Below, one piece after another: positions 27,810 through 37,618 of a stretch of DNA of 64,000 nucleotides; position 1 is the first letter of the stretch; each line of letters begins with the position of its first letter. Below the pieces are notes generated by a model that worked only from the letters and a program-made list of their open reading frames with translations, made no database searches and had not been told where the DNA came from. The stretch comes from Armatimonadota bacterium (GTDB taxonomy: Bacteria; Armatimonadota; UBA5829; DTLH01). Both the position numbers and the translations under genes were made by a program. The stretch covers positions 1 to 64,000 of the forward strand of contig JAKPFN010000007.1 in the NCBI GenBank assembly GCA_029551395.1. Direction: 5' to 3'.

Positions 27810-29279
27810 ATGAGACTTGTACCAGTGATTTTGGGCTTGTTTCTTCTTTTGTCAGCTTGTGGAGCGTCAGCCCAACTGCCGGAGGGAAAATCAGTGGTTG
27901 GCGTCGTGTTTAATGATGCCAACCACAATGGTGTACGCGACCTGGATGAAAAAGGTATTGCAGGTGTCAGGGTATCAAACGGTATCGATGTAGTTAAAAC
28001 AGACAAGAACGGCCATTATGAACTGCCTTTATCGGACACAGGATTCGTTTTTGTCATCAAGCCAAGAGGTTGGATGACTCCGGTAGATGAGGATAATCTG
28101 CCTGTTTTCTACTACAGGATTGGAAGACATACGCCAACAGCACCGGACTTCCCGCTTCACCCGCAAAAGGAACCGGACCAGTTCAAAATCATCCTCACAT
28201 CAGATACTCAGGTCACTTCAACAGAAGATGTAAATTTCCTGGCTCATGACATTGCTGAAGAGCTTATCGGAACAGATGCGGTCTTTGGCGTGACACTTGG
28301 GGATATTGTCTTCGATAAACCGCACCTGTTCGAACCGCTTGCCAAGGTTATGGGCACCATAGGTATCCCCTGGTACTACGTGCAGGGCAACCATGACCAG
28401 GGAGAACCAACTTTTGAAAGCGTATTCGGACCTGCATACTATGCCTTTGATTATGGCCCGGTGCATTTTATAGTGCTGAGGAACTTTCAACCATTGAAAT
28501 CTGACTCCCAGCTCTATGGCAGGCAGCTTGAGTTCCTGAAAAACGATTTGGATACGGCCTCGAAGAACCAGTTGGTCGTGCTTATGACGCATGTACCATC
28601 GACTGAGATGACGAACCGGGAGGAATTGTTCCGGCTGATAGAGTCTTATCCCAACATCCTGGCGTTAGCCGGCCATTCGCACACCCAGGAGCATAAATTT
28701 CTCACAGAAGCTGATGGTTGGAACGGTCAGAAACCGCTTCATCAGCTCTTGTGCGGTACAGCAAGCGGTGTCTGGTGGACAGGAGCGCCTGATGAACTGG
28801 GAATACCTCACTCAACTATGTGGGACGGCACTCCGAACGGCTACATGGTCGTCAGTTTCAATGGAATCAAGTATTCCATGAGATATAAAGTAGCCCGCAG
28901 ACCTGATGATTTCCAGATGCACATCTACTGCCCTGACGAGATTAACGCCGCCGATGCAGAAAAGACAGAAGTCACGGTGAACGTATTCGCAGGGTCTGAA
29001 CGGAGCAAAGTAGAGATGCGTATCGATGGCGGAACCTGGACTCCAATGGAAAAGTTCAAAGGCAAGGATCCTTACTATGTGTTGATGTGTAAGGCTCAGG
29101 ATAGCCCAAACCCACCGAGCGGTAAGAAGCTGTATGGTGCAGCAAATTGTGTTCATCTGTGGAAAAGCAGCCTGCCAAGAAGTCTGACGGCAGGCACTCA
29201 TGTCATCCATGTGCGGACGACCGACATGTTCGGGCAAACATACACAGACTGCCGGATTATTAGAGTTGTAAGCCAGTAG
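27810..29279 (+). CDS. Calcineurin-like metallophosphoesterase lipoprotein
   Basis: A 489-residue exported protein: signal with lipobox LSAC (cysteine 17), an SdrD_B-like or Ca-binding N-terminal repeat (NDANHNGVRDLDEKG), then a metallophosphoesterase domain with TSDTQ, GDIVFD, GNHDQ and GHSHTQ blocks, and a C-terminal calcineurin-like C domain. The first block reads DTQ where many members have DxH. Two-metal hydrolysis of a phosphoester outside the cytoplasm is expected. It sits between carB and the pyrK part of the operon, 41 bp behind carB; it is not a known pyrimidine gene. Confidence 0.82.
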   Translation: MRLVPVILGLFLLLSACGASAQLPEGKSVVGVVFNDANHNGVRDLDEKGIAGVRVSNGIDVVKTDKNGHYELPLSDTGFVFVIKPRGWMTPVDEDNLPVFYYRIGRHTPTAPDFPLHPQKEPDQFKIILTSDTQVTSTEDVNFLAHDIAEELIGTDAVFGVTLGDIVFDKPHLFEPLAKVMGTIGIPWYYVQGNHDQGEPTFESVFGPAYYAFDYGPVHFIVLRNFQPLKSDSQLYGRQLEFLKNDLDTASKNQLVVLMTHVPSTEMTNREELFRLIESYPNILALAGHSHTQEHKFLTEADGWNGQKPLHQLLCGTASGVWWTGAPDELGIPHSTMWDGTPNGYMVVSFNGIKYSMRYKVARRPDDFQMHIYCPDEINAADAEKTEVTVNVFAGSERSKVEMRIDGGTWTPMEKFKGKDPYYVLMCKAQDSPNPPSGKKLYGAANCVHLWKSSLPRSLTAGTHVIHVRTTDMFGQTYTDCRIIRVVSQ

Positions 29280-29326
29280 TATGACCGAATAACCCAATAT
29301 GGCTATTCAGGAAAGGATGGTCAATT

Positions 29327-29761
29327 ATGCAAAAATGGGTTGCAGTAACACTGCTCATTTTGCTGGCAATCACAGCAATGGTATTCGGCTTGTTGTTTGC
29401 AGAGACTGCTATAACTATAATCCTGGCCAACGTTGTATTTGGATTTGCAGTTACTGGAATTTTTAATCTGACATCAGGATTAACTCGAATCAGTTTCGAA
29501 CACGCTTGGAACAGGGCTATTAGAGAAAATCCTGATTTGAGAGCAATGACAGCCGAAGAGCAAGCTGTATGGAAACAGAAGATGAACCGAATCTTGTTCC
29601 GTAAAGGGATACTGCTAAAATTCGGATCTGCACTGGTAACTTCAGTAATCATCGCTCTGCTATGGTGGATAGCAATGCCGGAACTGACATGGATATCATG
29701 GGGTTTCCTTGGGCTAGTCATTGGCTCATTAGGCTGGTACCTACTGCCAGTTCGCCAGTAA
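29327..29761 (+). CDS. Small integral membrane protein
   Basis: A 144-residue protein with hydrophobic helices at about 6-24, 29-46, 100-116 and 120-138 and a charged middle (TAEEQAVWKQKMNRILFRK). It has no recognised family. Its last 24 bases and stop codon belong to the direct repeat 29738-29813, of which a degraded second copy lies at 31102-31178, so its end has been duplicated. GGAAAGG lies about 10 nt before the start. Confidence 0.6.
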   Translation: MQKWVAVTLLILLAITAMVFGLLFAETAITIILANVVFGFAVTGIFNLTSGLTRISFEHAWNRAIRENPDLRAMTAEEQAVWKQKMNRILFRKGILLKFGSALVTSVIIALLWWIAMPELTWISWGFLGLVIGSLGWYLLPVRQ

Positions 29762-29813
29762 TACAGTCTAATTTACATTGACCATCTGCGGTGAGTGAGG
29801 GTAAACTATACCA
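29738..29813 (+). repeat. Direct repeat, left copy
   Basis: About 76 bp that recur at 31102-31178 with roughly 80% identity. Shared blocks include TTACATTGACCATCTGC and AGGGTAAACTATACCA. The left copy begins inside the membrane-protein gene and ends before the palindrome at 29858. The two copies bracket the AAA ATPase gene. Confidence 0.85.
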
Positions 29814-29857
29814 TCTAACCTGAAGCTGGAAGTAACTTGCAACAGGCTGCTTGCTGT

Positions 29858-29886
29858 ACTAAATGCAAACCGGCTTTGCATTTAGT
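29858..29886. repeat. Palindrome upstream of the AAA ATPase gene
   Basis: ACTAAATGCAAA and TTTGCATTTAGT form a perfect 12-bp stem with loop CCGGC. It lies between the left direct repeat and the ATPase gene and resembles the palindromes at 17951-18080 in composition. Confidence 0.75.
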
Positions 29887-29912
29887 GCTACTATATGATA
29901 ATATGTTGGCAT

Positions 29913-31052
29913 ATGGTACACCGAACTTACTGGCAAAATGTAATAGAGAATGCATGGAGTAAACGTTCCGTTTTATGGTTATCAGGTATTCGCCGGATTG
30001 GAAAGACTTGCCTGTGCCAAAGTCTGCCCGATATAGAATACTTCGATTGCGAATTACCACGGATACGTAGATTGATGGAAGATCCAGAAGGGTTTCTGCG
30101 CGATCTCAAAGGCAAAAGGGTAGTAATTGATGAAGTACACCGGCTGGACAATCCTTCAGAATTGTTAAAAGTCGCCGCAGATCACTTTCCAAACATAAAA
30201 GTTCTCGCAACTGGTTCTTCTACGCTTGGGGCATCTTCGAAATTCAAAGATACGCTCACAGGCCGAAAAACTGAGATCAGACTGACTCCGATGATATACC
30301 AAGATCTGCTAGACTTTGGTAACTCGGATTTTAAGCATCGCTTGCTGCACGGTGGATTACCACCGTTTTTTATGTCTCAAGAATTACCTGAGCATGATTT
30401 TCAAGAATGGATGGACTCATACTGGGCAAAAGATATTCAGGAACTATTTCGCTTGGAACGGCGGCACTCGTTTTATAAATTTGCTGAGCTACTGATGATG
30501 CAGAGTGGAGGAATATTCGAAGCAACTCGTTTTGCTACTAGATGTGAAGCCAGTAGAGGTACAATTAGCAACTACTTAGGTGTAATGGAAATGACACATC
30601 TTGTTTTAGTCATTCGACCTTTCAGCACACACCGTCCTACAGAAATAGTTGCGATGCCAAAAGTCTATTCATCTGATACTGGATTTATATGTTATCAAAA
30701 TGGTTGGCAGGAATTAAGGAGTGAGAATTTAGGACTGCTTTGGGAGCATTTTGTTCTTACCGAGTTGGTCGCTCGCTTGCAGTCACAAGCCCCAATTCAC
30801 TTTTGGCGAGATAAACGGAGGCATGAAGTCGATTTTGTTATCCTCAAACGGGGTACATACCCAATTGCTGTTGAGTGTAAATGGTCTGTAGATAGCTTCG
30901 ATCCTACAAATATAAAGGCTTTCAGGCGGCAGTATCCAGATGGAGATAATTTCGTTGTGTGTCAAGACGTAGATCGTAGTTTTCAGCGCACTTACGAGAA
31001 TACTAATATTAATTTCATCAGTTTAGAAAGCATACCAGAGTTTTTGGCTTAA
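29913..31052 (+). CDS. AAA ATPase with DUF4143 C-terminal domain
   Basis: About 379 residues from the ATG at 29913 (29895 is also in frame). Walker A is GIRRIGKT (25-32) and Walker B VVIDEVHR (70-77). The TGSSTLG sensor follows. The C-terminal DUF4143 part ends with HEVDFVILK and IAVECKW, which resembles a PD-(D/E)xK nuclease-like core. Such ATPases are widespread, often horizontally transferred, and of unsettled function. The gene is AT-richer than its surroundings, lacks a visible ribosome site, and is bracketed by the direct repeats, which indicates that it was inserted into the pyr operon. Confidence 0.82.
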   Translation: MVHRTYWQNVIENAWSKRSVLWLSGIRRIGKTCLCQSLPDIEYFDCELPRIRRLMEDPEGFLRDLKGKRVVIDEVHRLDNPSELLKVAADHFPNIKVLATGSSTLGASSKFKDTLTGRKTEIRLTPMIYQDLLDFGNSDFKHRLLHGGLPPFFMSQELPEHDFQEWMDSYWAKDIQELFRLERRHSFYKFAELLMMQSGGIFEATRFATRCEASRGTISNYLGVMEMTHLVLVIRPFSTHRPTEIVAMPKVYSSDTGFICYQNGWQELRSENLGLLWEHFVLTELVARLQSQAPIHFWRDKRRHEVDFVILKRGTYPIAVECKWSVDSFDPTNIKAFRRQYPDGDNFVVCQDVDRSFQRTYENTNINFISLESIPEFLA

Positions 31053-31101
31053 TCTAAATTTTACAATAAACCTGAAGAATATCTGATTGCATTCAATCCT
31101 G

Positions 31102-31178
31102 TACTTACTGCCAATCCGCCAGTAGCACAGTTTGAGTTTACATTGACCATCTGCTGTAAGTAAGGGTAAACTATACCA
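31102..31178 (+). repeat. Direct repeat, right copy
   Basis: Degraded copy of 29738-29813: it reads TACTTACTGCCAATCCGCCA against TACCTACTGCCAGTTCGCCA, then TTACATTGACCATCTGC and AGGGTAAACTATACCA. It carries no intact open frame of the membrane protein. Confidence 0.85.
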
Positions 31179-31221
31179 ACCGAAGGTTAATACTCAATAT
31201 AGCCTGAAGATAGGAGCAGAT

Positions 31222-31461
31222 ATGACTCGTATTAGGTGGCAAGAACGGATTACTATAGATCAAGATATACATCATGGTGAGCCTTGTGTAAAAGGGACAC
31301 GGATTTCTGTGGCTATGATTATGGGGAGCCTTGCTGATGGGATGTCTGTGGATGAGATATTGGCAGAGTACCCTCAGCTAACTTCAGATGATATCAAAGC
31401 TGCCTTAGCTTACGCTGCCGAAGTTATGCGGCAAGAAATTATCTTGCCAATGAGCGCATGA
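31222..31461 (+). CDS. DUF433 domain protein (antitoxin-like)
   Basis: A 79-residue protein with the DUF433 pattern GEPCVKGTRISVAMIMGSLADG and DEILAEYPQLTSDDIKAALAYA, a helix-turn-helix-like fold. DUF433 genes are often paired with a PIN-like DUF5615 toxin; no such partner follows here (the next gene is pyrK), so it is solitary. A TAGGAG ribosome site lies 6 nt upstream. Confidence 0.85.
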   Translation: MTRIRWQERITIDQDIHHGEPCVKGTRISVAMIMGSLADGMSVDEILAEYPQLTSDDIKAALAYAAEVMRQEIILPMSA

Positions 31462-31522
31462 AATGAGTAACGAGTCAAATCCACTCATACCTCATACCTT
31501 GTTTTATACGAAAGGCTAAATA

Positions 31523-32374
31523 TTGAGAGACGAAATTTCACGAGTAGTTGCTGACTGCGAGATAATCGAGCAGGTTGAGGTCGCTCCGCATGTGTTTCGG
31601 AGCGTTTTGGTCGAACCGACCATCGCCCGGACCTCCAAACCCGGACAATTTGTCAATGTGCGGGTGTGCGAATGCTACGATCCACTGCTCAGGCGGCCTT
31701 TTTCTGTCCATGCTGTCGACCCTGAAAAGGGAACGTTCTCTTTGCTCTACGATGTCATCGGACGGGGCACAAAACTGCTTATGGAAATGCATGTAGGAGA
31801 AAAGGTAAGCGTCGTTGGGCCGCTCGGAAGCTCGTTTGATGTCGGTGAAGATCCATCAGCCCGGCACATACTGGTGGCAGGCGGATGTGGCGCAGCTCCT
31901 ATCCACTTTCTCTCAGACTGGATATGCAAAAAACACGGATGTGATAAAGTCACAGTGCTTGTGGGCGCAAAAACAGGAACAGCGCTGCTCTGTCAGGCAG
32001 AGTTCGTCGCTCACGGCGTTGAAGTCAAACTTGCCACAGAAGACGGTTCATTCGGGTTCAAAGGATTCGTGACTGAACTGCTTGCTTCTCATATCGAAGA
32101 GTCTAAGGTCAAGAATCCTGACTCAGCTATCAGAATCTATGCCTGCGGGCCAATGCCTATGATGCGCGAAGTTGCCCGAGTCTGCGGTGAGCAAGGTATA
32201 AAGTCCTGCCAGCTTTCTCTTGAGCGGACTATGGCATGCGGAATCGGAGTGTGTATGGGCTGTGTGACCAAAGCTCAGGATGGCTGCTGCAGCCACCATC
32301 CAGACGAATGGCACTACAGCCGAGTATGCACAGACGGCCCGGTATACGATGCAAAGGAGCTGATATGGGAATGA
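31523..32374 (+). CDS. pyrK: Dihydroorotate dehydrogenase B electron transfer subunit
   Basis: A 283-residue iron-sulfur flavoprotein that passes electrons from PyrD to NAD+. The FAD motif is RRPFSVH, the NAD-binding loop [18 protein letters not shown] follows, and the [2Fe-2S] cysteines lie in [11 protein letters not shown] plus the later [11 protein letters not shown] start; the ribosome site is weak (GAAAGG about 10 nt upstream). The stop overlaps the pyrD start region. Confidence 0.95.
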   Translation: MRDEISRVVADCEIIEQVEVAPHVFRSVLVEPTIARTSKPGQFVNVRVCECYDPLLRRPFSVHAVDPEKGTFSLLYDVIGRGTKLLMEMHVGEKVSVVGPLGSSFDVGEDPSARHILVAGGCGAAPIHFLSDWICKKHGCDKVTVLVGAKTGTALLCQAEFVAHGVEVKLATEDGSFGFKGFVTELLASHIEESKVKNPDSAIRIYACGPMPMMREVARVCGEQGIKSCQLSLERTMACGIGVCMGCVTKAQDGCCSHHPDEWHYSRVCTDGPVYDAKELIWE

Positions 32375-33282
32375 ACCTGTCGGTTGAGATTGGCAAAATC
32401 AGGATGAAAAACCCGGTAACTACCGGCTCCGGCACATTCGGTTCAGGTCAGGAACTATCGGACTTTGTTGACTTGAACATGGTTGGAGCCATTACGGTCA
32501 AAGGTGTATCGCTTGAGCCATGGAAAGGCAACCCTTATCCCCGCACTGTAGAAACACCTGCAGGCATGCTTAATGCCATCGGCTTGCAAAACGATGGAGT
32601 AGATAACTTCATCTCACAAAAGCTGCCGTTTTTGCGTCAGTTCGACACTCCTGTTATTGTAAACGTAGTCGGACAGTCGGTTGAGGAATACGCCGAAGTC
32701 GCACGAAGGCTCGATAAAGCAGAAGGTGTCTCCGGAATCGAATTAAACGTCTCATGCCCCAATGTAAAGCAGGGATGTATGGTCTTTGGGACGTCTGTTG
32801 AAGGCATTACAGAAGTAGTGCAGGCAGTCCGGCAAGCTACATCGCTTACGCTGATAACCAAGCTATCCCCAAATGTTACGGACATAACAGCAATGGCACG
32901 AGCGGCTGTAGATGCAGGCACAGATGCACTTTCGCTTATCAACACTCTGCTTGGAACTGCCATCGATCCTTGGACGCAGACGTTCAGGCTTGCGAACATC
33001 ACCGGAGGGCTTTCCGGGCCTGCCATCAAACCAGTTGCGCTGAGGATGGTCTGGCAGGTAGCGCAGGCTGTTGATGTGCCGATAATAGGCATGGGAGGCA
33101 TTGTAACCGGTACAGACGCGGTCGAATTCCTGCTTGCAGGCGCAGATGCCGTCGCAGTAGGCACAGGCACGTTTATAAACCCCAAAGCTGCTGTAGATGT
33201 AGCGGAGGGAATTGCATCCTATATGGAGAAGATGAAAATCGACGATGTCAGAGAACTCGTCGGCAGTGTTAAAACGTTATGA
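32365..33282 (+). CDS. pyrD: Dihydroorotate dehydrogenase B catalytic subunit
   Basis: About 305 residues of the class 1B family. FMN-barrel landmarks include TGSGTFGSG, the active-site cysteine in [19 protein letters not shown], and GMGGIVTG with [12 protein letters not shown] 32365 has AAAGGAG 5 nt upstream; ATG 32371, which overlaps the pyrK stop, is equally possible. An upstream start at 32236 is an out-of-family extension and is rejected. Confidence 0.96.
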   Translation: MGMNLSVEIGKIRMKNPVTTGSGTFGSGQELSDFVDLNMVGAITVKGVSLEPWKGNPYPRTVETPAGMLNAIGLQNDGVDNFISQKLPFLRQFDTPVIVNVVGQSVEEYAEVARRLDKAEGVSGIELNVSCPNVKQGCMVFGTSVEGITEVVQAVRQATSLTLITKLSPNVTDITAMARAAVDAGTDALSLINTLLGTAIDPWTQTFRLANITGGLSGPAIKPVALRMVWQVAQAVDVPIIGMGGIVTGTDAVEFLLAGADAVAVGTGTFINPKAAVDVAEGIASYMEKMKIDDVRELVGSVKTL

Positions 33283-33347
33283 TAGACACGGATTATCGAT
33301 ATTCATGCTGGTCCGTGGTTTATATACCAATCAATACGGAGGACTAA

Positions 33348-34070
33348 GTGAGTAAGGACAAAATAATCGTAGCACTGGATGTAGACAGCGAAGAAAAGGC
33401 ATTGGAGCTTGTTCGGGAGCTTGCCGGCGAAGTTGGGGCATTCAAAGCAGGGTTGGAACTGTTAAATGTTGCCGGACCTCAGATTTTTGGCAAGCTGAAA
33501 GATGCAGGAGCAGACCGGGTATTCTATGACGCTAAGTTCCACGACATCCCGAACACAGTCGCCGGAGCCGTGCGTGCCGCAGTCCGGCAGGGAGTCTGGA
33601 TGGTGAATGTCCACGCATCAGGCGGCAGTGCTATGATGAAAGCAGCCGTCGAAGCTGCCCAGGACGAAGCCTCTAAGCTGGGTATCGAGCCGCCAAAGCT
33701 TATTGCCGTGACTGTTCTTACCAGTATAGACACTATGACGCTCACTGATGAACTCCGCATAGCATCCGGCTTGGTAAGCCAGGTCGTGCATCTGGCAAAA
33801 CTCGCAAAATCCTCCGGTATGGACGGTGTTGTTGCTTCTCCGAATGAAGCTCAGTATATACGTGAAGCAGTTGGGCCGGATTTCCTTATTGTAACTCCTG
33901 GGGTAAGACCTGCCGGAGCCGATATTGCCGACCAGAAGCGGGTCACTACTCCAGCAAAGGCCATAGCAGCCGGAGCAAACTACCTGGTCATCGGCAGGCC
34001 GATAACCCGCGCAGAGAATCCAGTGGAAGCAGCACGAGCCATCGCAGCAGAGATAGAAACAAAGAGTTAA
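33348..34070 (+). CDS. pyrF: Orotidine 5'-phosphate decarboxylase
   Basis: A 240-residue TIM-barrel enzyme that makes UMP. The catalytic DAKFHDIPNTV block (Lys and Asp), the opening IIVALDV and the phosphate-binding VTPGVRP and VIGRPIT segments are intact. GTG start with GGAGG 5 nt upstream. Last gene of the operon, followed by a hairpin. Confidence 0.97.
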   Translation: MSKDKIIVALDVDSEEKALELVRELAGEVGAFKAGLELLNVAGPQIFGKLKDAGADRVFYDAKFHDIPNTVAGAVRAAVRQGVWMVNVHASGGSAMMKAAVEAAQDEASKLGIEPPKLIAVTVLTSIDTMTLTDELRIASGLVSQVVHLAKLAKSSGMDGVVASPNEAQYIREAVGPDFLIVTPGVRPAGADIADQKRVTTPAKAIAAGANYLVIGRPITRAENPVEAARAIAAEIETKS

Positions 34071-34093
34071 AGACTATCAGGCTGATAAAACAA

Positions 34094-34119
34094 TGTGGAG
34101 GCCAGTAACGGCCTCCACA
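34094..34119. terminator. Hairpin at the end of the pyr operon
   Basis: TGTGGAGGCC and GGCCTCCACA form a perfect 10-bp stem with loop AGTAAC, 24 bp after pyrF. No T run follows, but the position and strength suggest a terminator. Confidence 0.7.
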
Positions 34120-34220
34120 GAATCATCTCACTTATCACTGCTGTGCAGATACAGATGAAAACTGCACTGCAAGCATTATATGAACCGGAACTGCATCATT
34201 TAGCAGGACCCAATAGGCAT

Positions 34221-34751
34221 CTAGCCGGAGCCAATATCGGCTATCTTCCACTTCCTATTTTCCAGCACCAGCTTGACGCGCTCTCTTAGTTCCTCACCAT
34301 TTTTACCTTTGAATATCACCAGCACAGACGCAGACTCTTTACTTTCGTACTCTGGTTTAGAAATGGTATAATCCGCCTCGTTGTTATATATGAAAAGCTG
34401 GTATTCATCAGCTTTCCTGGAGCTGACGGATTGGTCCCAGTATGAGTCCTCATAAGCTGGCAAAGTGTATTCTCTCGCACGTTCCAGATTCCGGCTTGTG
34501 GTTGCTTGAAGCCACTTTTCTGTTACTTGATGCGGTGGGACAATCCTGAAGTGCATCACAAGCACAATAACTATTATGATTACAAGCAAACCGCCGCCAA
34601 TGGCAGCAGCCAGCTTTGGTGAAACCGGAAATGCGGGCTTCTCTTCTTCTTCTGCAACCCTACCTGGCCAGCGGTCGGTCTGTGTCCCACAGGCGAGACA
34701 AACCTTCTGCTCTGGATGCAGACTCTCTCCGCAATTCTTACATTTAGGCAT
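34221..34751 (-). CDS. Zinc-ribbon membrane protein
   Basis: A 176-residue protein: N-terminal zinc ribbon CKNCGESLHPEQKVCLACG (four cysteines), an acidic linker, a transmembrane helix at about 51-70, and a C-terminal extracytoplasmic domain that looks like a DUF4878/NTF2-like fold (TEKWLQATTSRNLERAREY). Proteins of this layout are common and of unknown role. The upstream region 34752-34862 contains no further gene. Confidence 0.7.
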   Translation of the reverse strand: MPKCKNCGESLHPEQKVCLACGTQTDRWPGRVAEEEEKPAFPVSPKLAAAIGGGLLVIIIVIVLVMHFRIVPPHQVTEKWLQATTSRNLERAREYTLPAYEDSYWDQSVSSRKADEYQLFIYNNEADYTISKPEYESKESASVLVIFKGKNGEELRERVKLVLENRKWKIADIGSG

Positions 34752-34862
34752 TTATTAGACTCTCCTGACTTCTCCTGCCTGCGACCTTTTCAAATCATAA
34801 ATATCGAGTTATGAATGCTCGTGTTCTGATTTAAAGCTGCATTCATTACTCAACACTCTTAT

Positions 34863-36029
34863 TTATACTATGACTCCGGCGCCATTTTCGGCCGTACATA
34901 CGTAGATCTTCGGCTCGATTCCGGTCTTTTCCCTATATTTCTCTGCCGTTACCTTCATGAAATCATCTATGCTGTCTTCACGGACAAGAGATACCGTCGC
35001 TCCACCGAACCCAGCGCCGCACAACCTGCCGCAAAGTGACCCCGGAGCATTTCGAGAGGCTTCTACCATCGCTTCAAGCTCGAAGCAGCTTACTTCGTAA
35101 TAATCCCGAGCTGAATCGTGCCCCTGGTTCATATAAACAGCAAGGTCTTCAATCCTGCCATTAATAAGCGCTTCCCGGCTGGCAAGAACTCTGGCATTTT
35201 CAGAGATTACATGTTTCGCCCGCTTCCTTACATCCTCAGGCAGCCTGTCTGCATATTTCTCGAAGTCCTCCGGTGTTACATCCCTCAGAGCTTTGATTCC
35301 AGGCAGCCACTGAGAAAGAAGCTCTACAGCCTTTTCACACTGAGAACGGCGGGTGTTGTATTCTGAATCCACCAGTCCTCGGCGCTTCATTGTATCACAG
35401 ATAACGATTTTTACCGCACCGGTATCGAGTGGCAAGAGTTCGTAATCCAACGTCCGGCAATCAAGGAACAGCGCGTGGTCTTTCTTTCCAAGACGGGAAA
35501 TGAACTGGTCCATAATCCCCGAGTTGACTCCAACGAACTTGTTTTCAGCTTTCTGTCCAATAAGCGCAAGCTCCGGACCAGACATCTCGAAGCCCAGCAT
35601 AGCCTGGAAAAGCGTTCCTGTAGCCATTTCTATGGCAGCAGATGAAGAAAGACTCGCACCAACAGGCACATTACCTTCAACTGCAATGTCCGCGCCTCTT
35701 AACTCAACTCCGGCTTCCTTCAAGAATACGAGCATTCCCCGCAGGTAGTTGCTCCAGGTATCAACTTTATCAAAAATAAGGTCATCCAGAGAGAATTCAA
35801 CAAGGCTTTTGAGGTTCTCAGAGTAAGCTCGGATGATATTGTCATCCCTCAACCTACCGGCTGCAAGCACTTCGAAGCTGATAGCCACCGGGAGAACAAA
35901 ACCTTCGTTATAGTCGGTGTGGATTCCCATCAGGTCCACTCTACCTGGACCCTTTGTGATAGTTTGCGGCTCAGTGCCGTATAGCTCCCTGAACTTATCC
36001 CTAAGGGCAGCAATCCTGCCAGTCATCAA
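34863..36029 (-). CDS. galK: Galactokinase-like GHMP kinase
   Basis: A 388-residue GHMP kinase. The ATP loop is PVGASLSSSAAIE, the catalytic aspartate segment is GIMDQFISRLG, and the third motif is CGAGFGGATV. The galactokinase signature, usually GRxNLIGEHxDY, reads GRVDLMGIHTDY: the Glu that contacts the sugar is Ile and Asn is Asp. It is still most like galactokinase and is in one cluster with galT, but sugar specificity may differ. Its start overlaps the preceding gene's stop by 4 bp. Confidence 0.82.
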   Translation of the reverse strand: MMTGRIAALRDKFRELYGTEPQTITKGPGRVDLMGIHTDYNEGFVLPVAISFEVLAAGRLRDDNIIRAYSENLKSLVEFSLDDLIFDKVDTWSNYLRGMLVFLKEAGVELRGADIAVEGNVPVGASLSSSAAIEMATGTLFQAMLGFEMSGPELALIGQKAENKFVGVNSGIMDQFISRLGKKDHALFLDCRTLDYELLPLDTGAVKIVICDTMKRRGLVDSEYNTRRSQCEKAVELLSQWLPGIKALRDVTPEDFEKYADRLPEDVRKRAKHVISENARVLASREALINGRIEDLAVYMNQGHDSARDYYEVSCFELEAMVEASRNAPGSLCGRLCGAGFGGATVSLVREDSIDDFMKVTAEKYREKTGIEPKIYVCTAENGAGVIV

Positions 36030-37513
36030 TCAAGACCCTCCGTAGTTGGAAATCTGGGGTGAGTAATATCTCTAGCCCCATCCTTTATACTTCGTATTTT
36101 ATCAGCAAAATCCTTGTTTGCCGATTCAAATCTGTTTATCAATATATGTCCGCAGGCTCTATAGAACCATCTATGCATCTTCATGCGGGCATGAGATGTT
36201 GCCTTATGCCACCTGCCGATTAACAGATTAGCTATAAACTCCAGAAACTCCGCATTTATCAGCATCTTGCCGCACTGGAACAGGCTGTAGAACCGTTTTG
36301 TAGCAAGAATCAACGCTTTTTGCATTTCGTAAGGAGTCATACCTTTAGGCTGATAGACTACATGATGCCCATCGTAAAGCGACCAGTCTCTTGTAATTAA
36401 CCGTTCATCCTGCTCCATATTAGTAAATACCGGTGTCCCAGGCAGCGGTGTCAATGCCATCAACTGCACTGTATCTATCTTGTGCCTCAGAGCAAAATCG
36501 ACAGTCTCGCGGAACGTCTGAGCTTTATCGCTGTCAGCTCCGAGAACAAACATCCCATGAATCATAATCCCATTTTCATGGAACAGGCGTATGGACTCGG
36601 TGATTTCTTCCAACTGCTGCCGCTTATTGAACTCCCTCAGCGTATCGGGGTTGACCGACTCAAAACCTACATAAACATAATAGCAGTTGCTGCGCTTCAT
36701 CAGCTTGAGTAGTTCTTTGTCTTTTGAAACATCTGCTCTGACCTGCGCGGTCCACTTTGGCGTAAGCCCTGTCGAAAGCATTCGTTCCAGCAGTTCTTTA
36801 GTATGATTACGGTTAGCGGCGAAGTTATCGTCATAGAAGAAGACTTTTTGCGCGTTAAGGCATCTCAGTTCCTCTATTACATTCTCAACGCTTCTGAACC
36901 GGTATTCCCGGCCAAACATACGGATTACCGAGCAGAAATTGCATCCGTACGGACACCCTCTTGATGTGGCAACAGGCGTTATGGACATCTTTTCGACACC
37001 GCGTATCAGGTTAAGGTCAGGAAACGGAAGCGAATCCAGGTCACAGATAAGACCTCGGTCTGGATTGTGGATAATCTCGTCACCGCGCTTGTAGGACAGT
37101 CCTCTAATACCTTCCGGCTCGGAACCAGACTCCAGAGCATCCAGTAGTTCGACTATCGTCTCTTCACCTTCACCGCGAACGCAATAATCTCCATGCTGCA
37201 GAGCCTCATCAGCCATAAAACTCACATGGCTTCCGCCAAGGATTACTGGAATACCTGTTGAGCTGATTCTATCGGCTATACGGTATGCTTCTGGGGCAGT
37301 TGAAGTAGTTGTAGAAATGCCGACAATGTCAGTTTCCTTGACTTCGTCCATGTTAAACCCGGATAGTCCCTGATTGTAGACAACAACTTCCCGACCTTGT
37401 TGTTTGAGGATTGAACCGAGAAGAGGAAGCCCTAACCTTGGCAGAATGATTCTGCTGTAGACGTGATAACCTGGTGCTTTAGGCTCGATTAGCGCGATTT
37501 TCCCGTACTTCAT
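36026..37513 (-). CDS. B12-binding radical SAM protein
   Basis: A 495-residue protein with a cobalamin-binding N-terminal domain (SILKQQGREVVVYNQG, GGSHVSFMADEAL) and a radical SAM core with the cluster motif CPYGCNFC. The C-terminal half resembles the DUF4070-type families. The iron-sulfur cluster cleaves S-adenosylmethionine; with the B12 domain it likely methylates or rearranges an unactivated carbon. The substrate is unknown. It lies in a galT-(this)-galK minus-strand operon, unusual for a Leloir cluster. Confidence 0.88.
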   Translation of the reverse strand: MKYGKIALIEPKAPGYHVYSRIILPRLGLPLLGSILKQQGREVVVYNQGLSGFNMDEVKETDIVGISTTTSTAPEAYRIADRISSTGIPVILGGSHVSFMADEALQHGDYCVRGEGEETIVELLDALESGSEPEGIRGLSYKRGDEIIHNPDRGLICDLDSLPFPDLNLIRGVEKMSITPVATSRGCPYGCNFCSVIRMFGREYRFRSVENVIEELRCLNAQKVFFYDDNFAANRNHTKELLERMLSTGLTPKWTAQVRADVSKDKELLKLMKRSNCYYVYVGFESVNPDTLREFNKRQQLEEITESIRLFHENGIMIHGMFVLGADSDKAQTFRETVDFALRHKIDTVQLMALTPLPGTPVFTNMEQDERLITRDWSLYDGHHVVYQPKGMTPYEMQKALILATKRFYSLFQCGKMLINAEFLEFIANLLIGRWHKATSHARMKMHRWFYRACGHILINRFESANKDFADKIRSIKDGARDITHPRFPTTEGLD

Positions 37514-37618
37514 ATATGTCTCCCGTTCTTAATGAAGGTAGAAGGGAACAGGAGAACGGGACAATAGGACTATTGATGTCATCCGGAATCCTATTACCTG
37601 TTCCCTTGCACCTCATTT

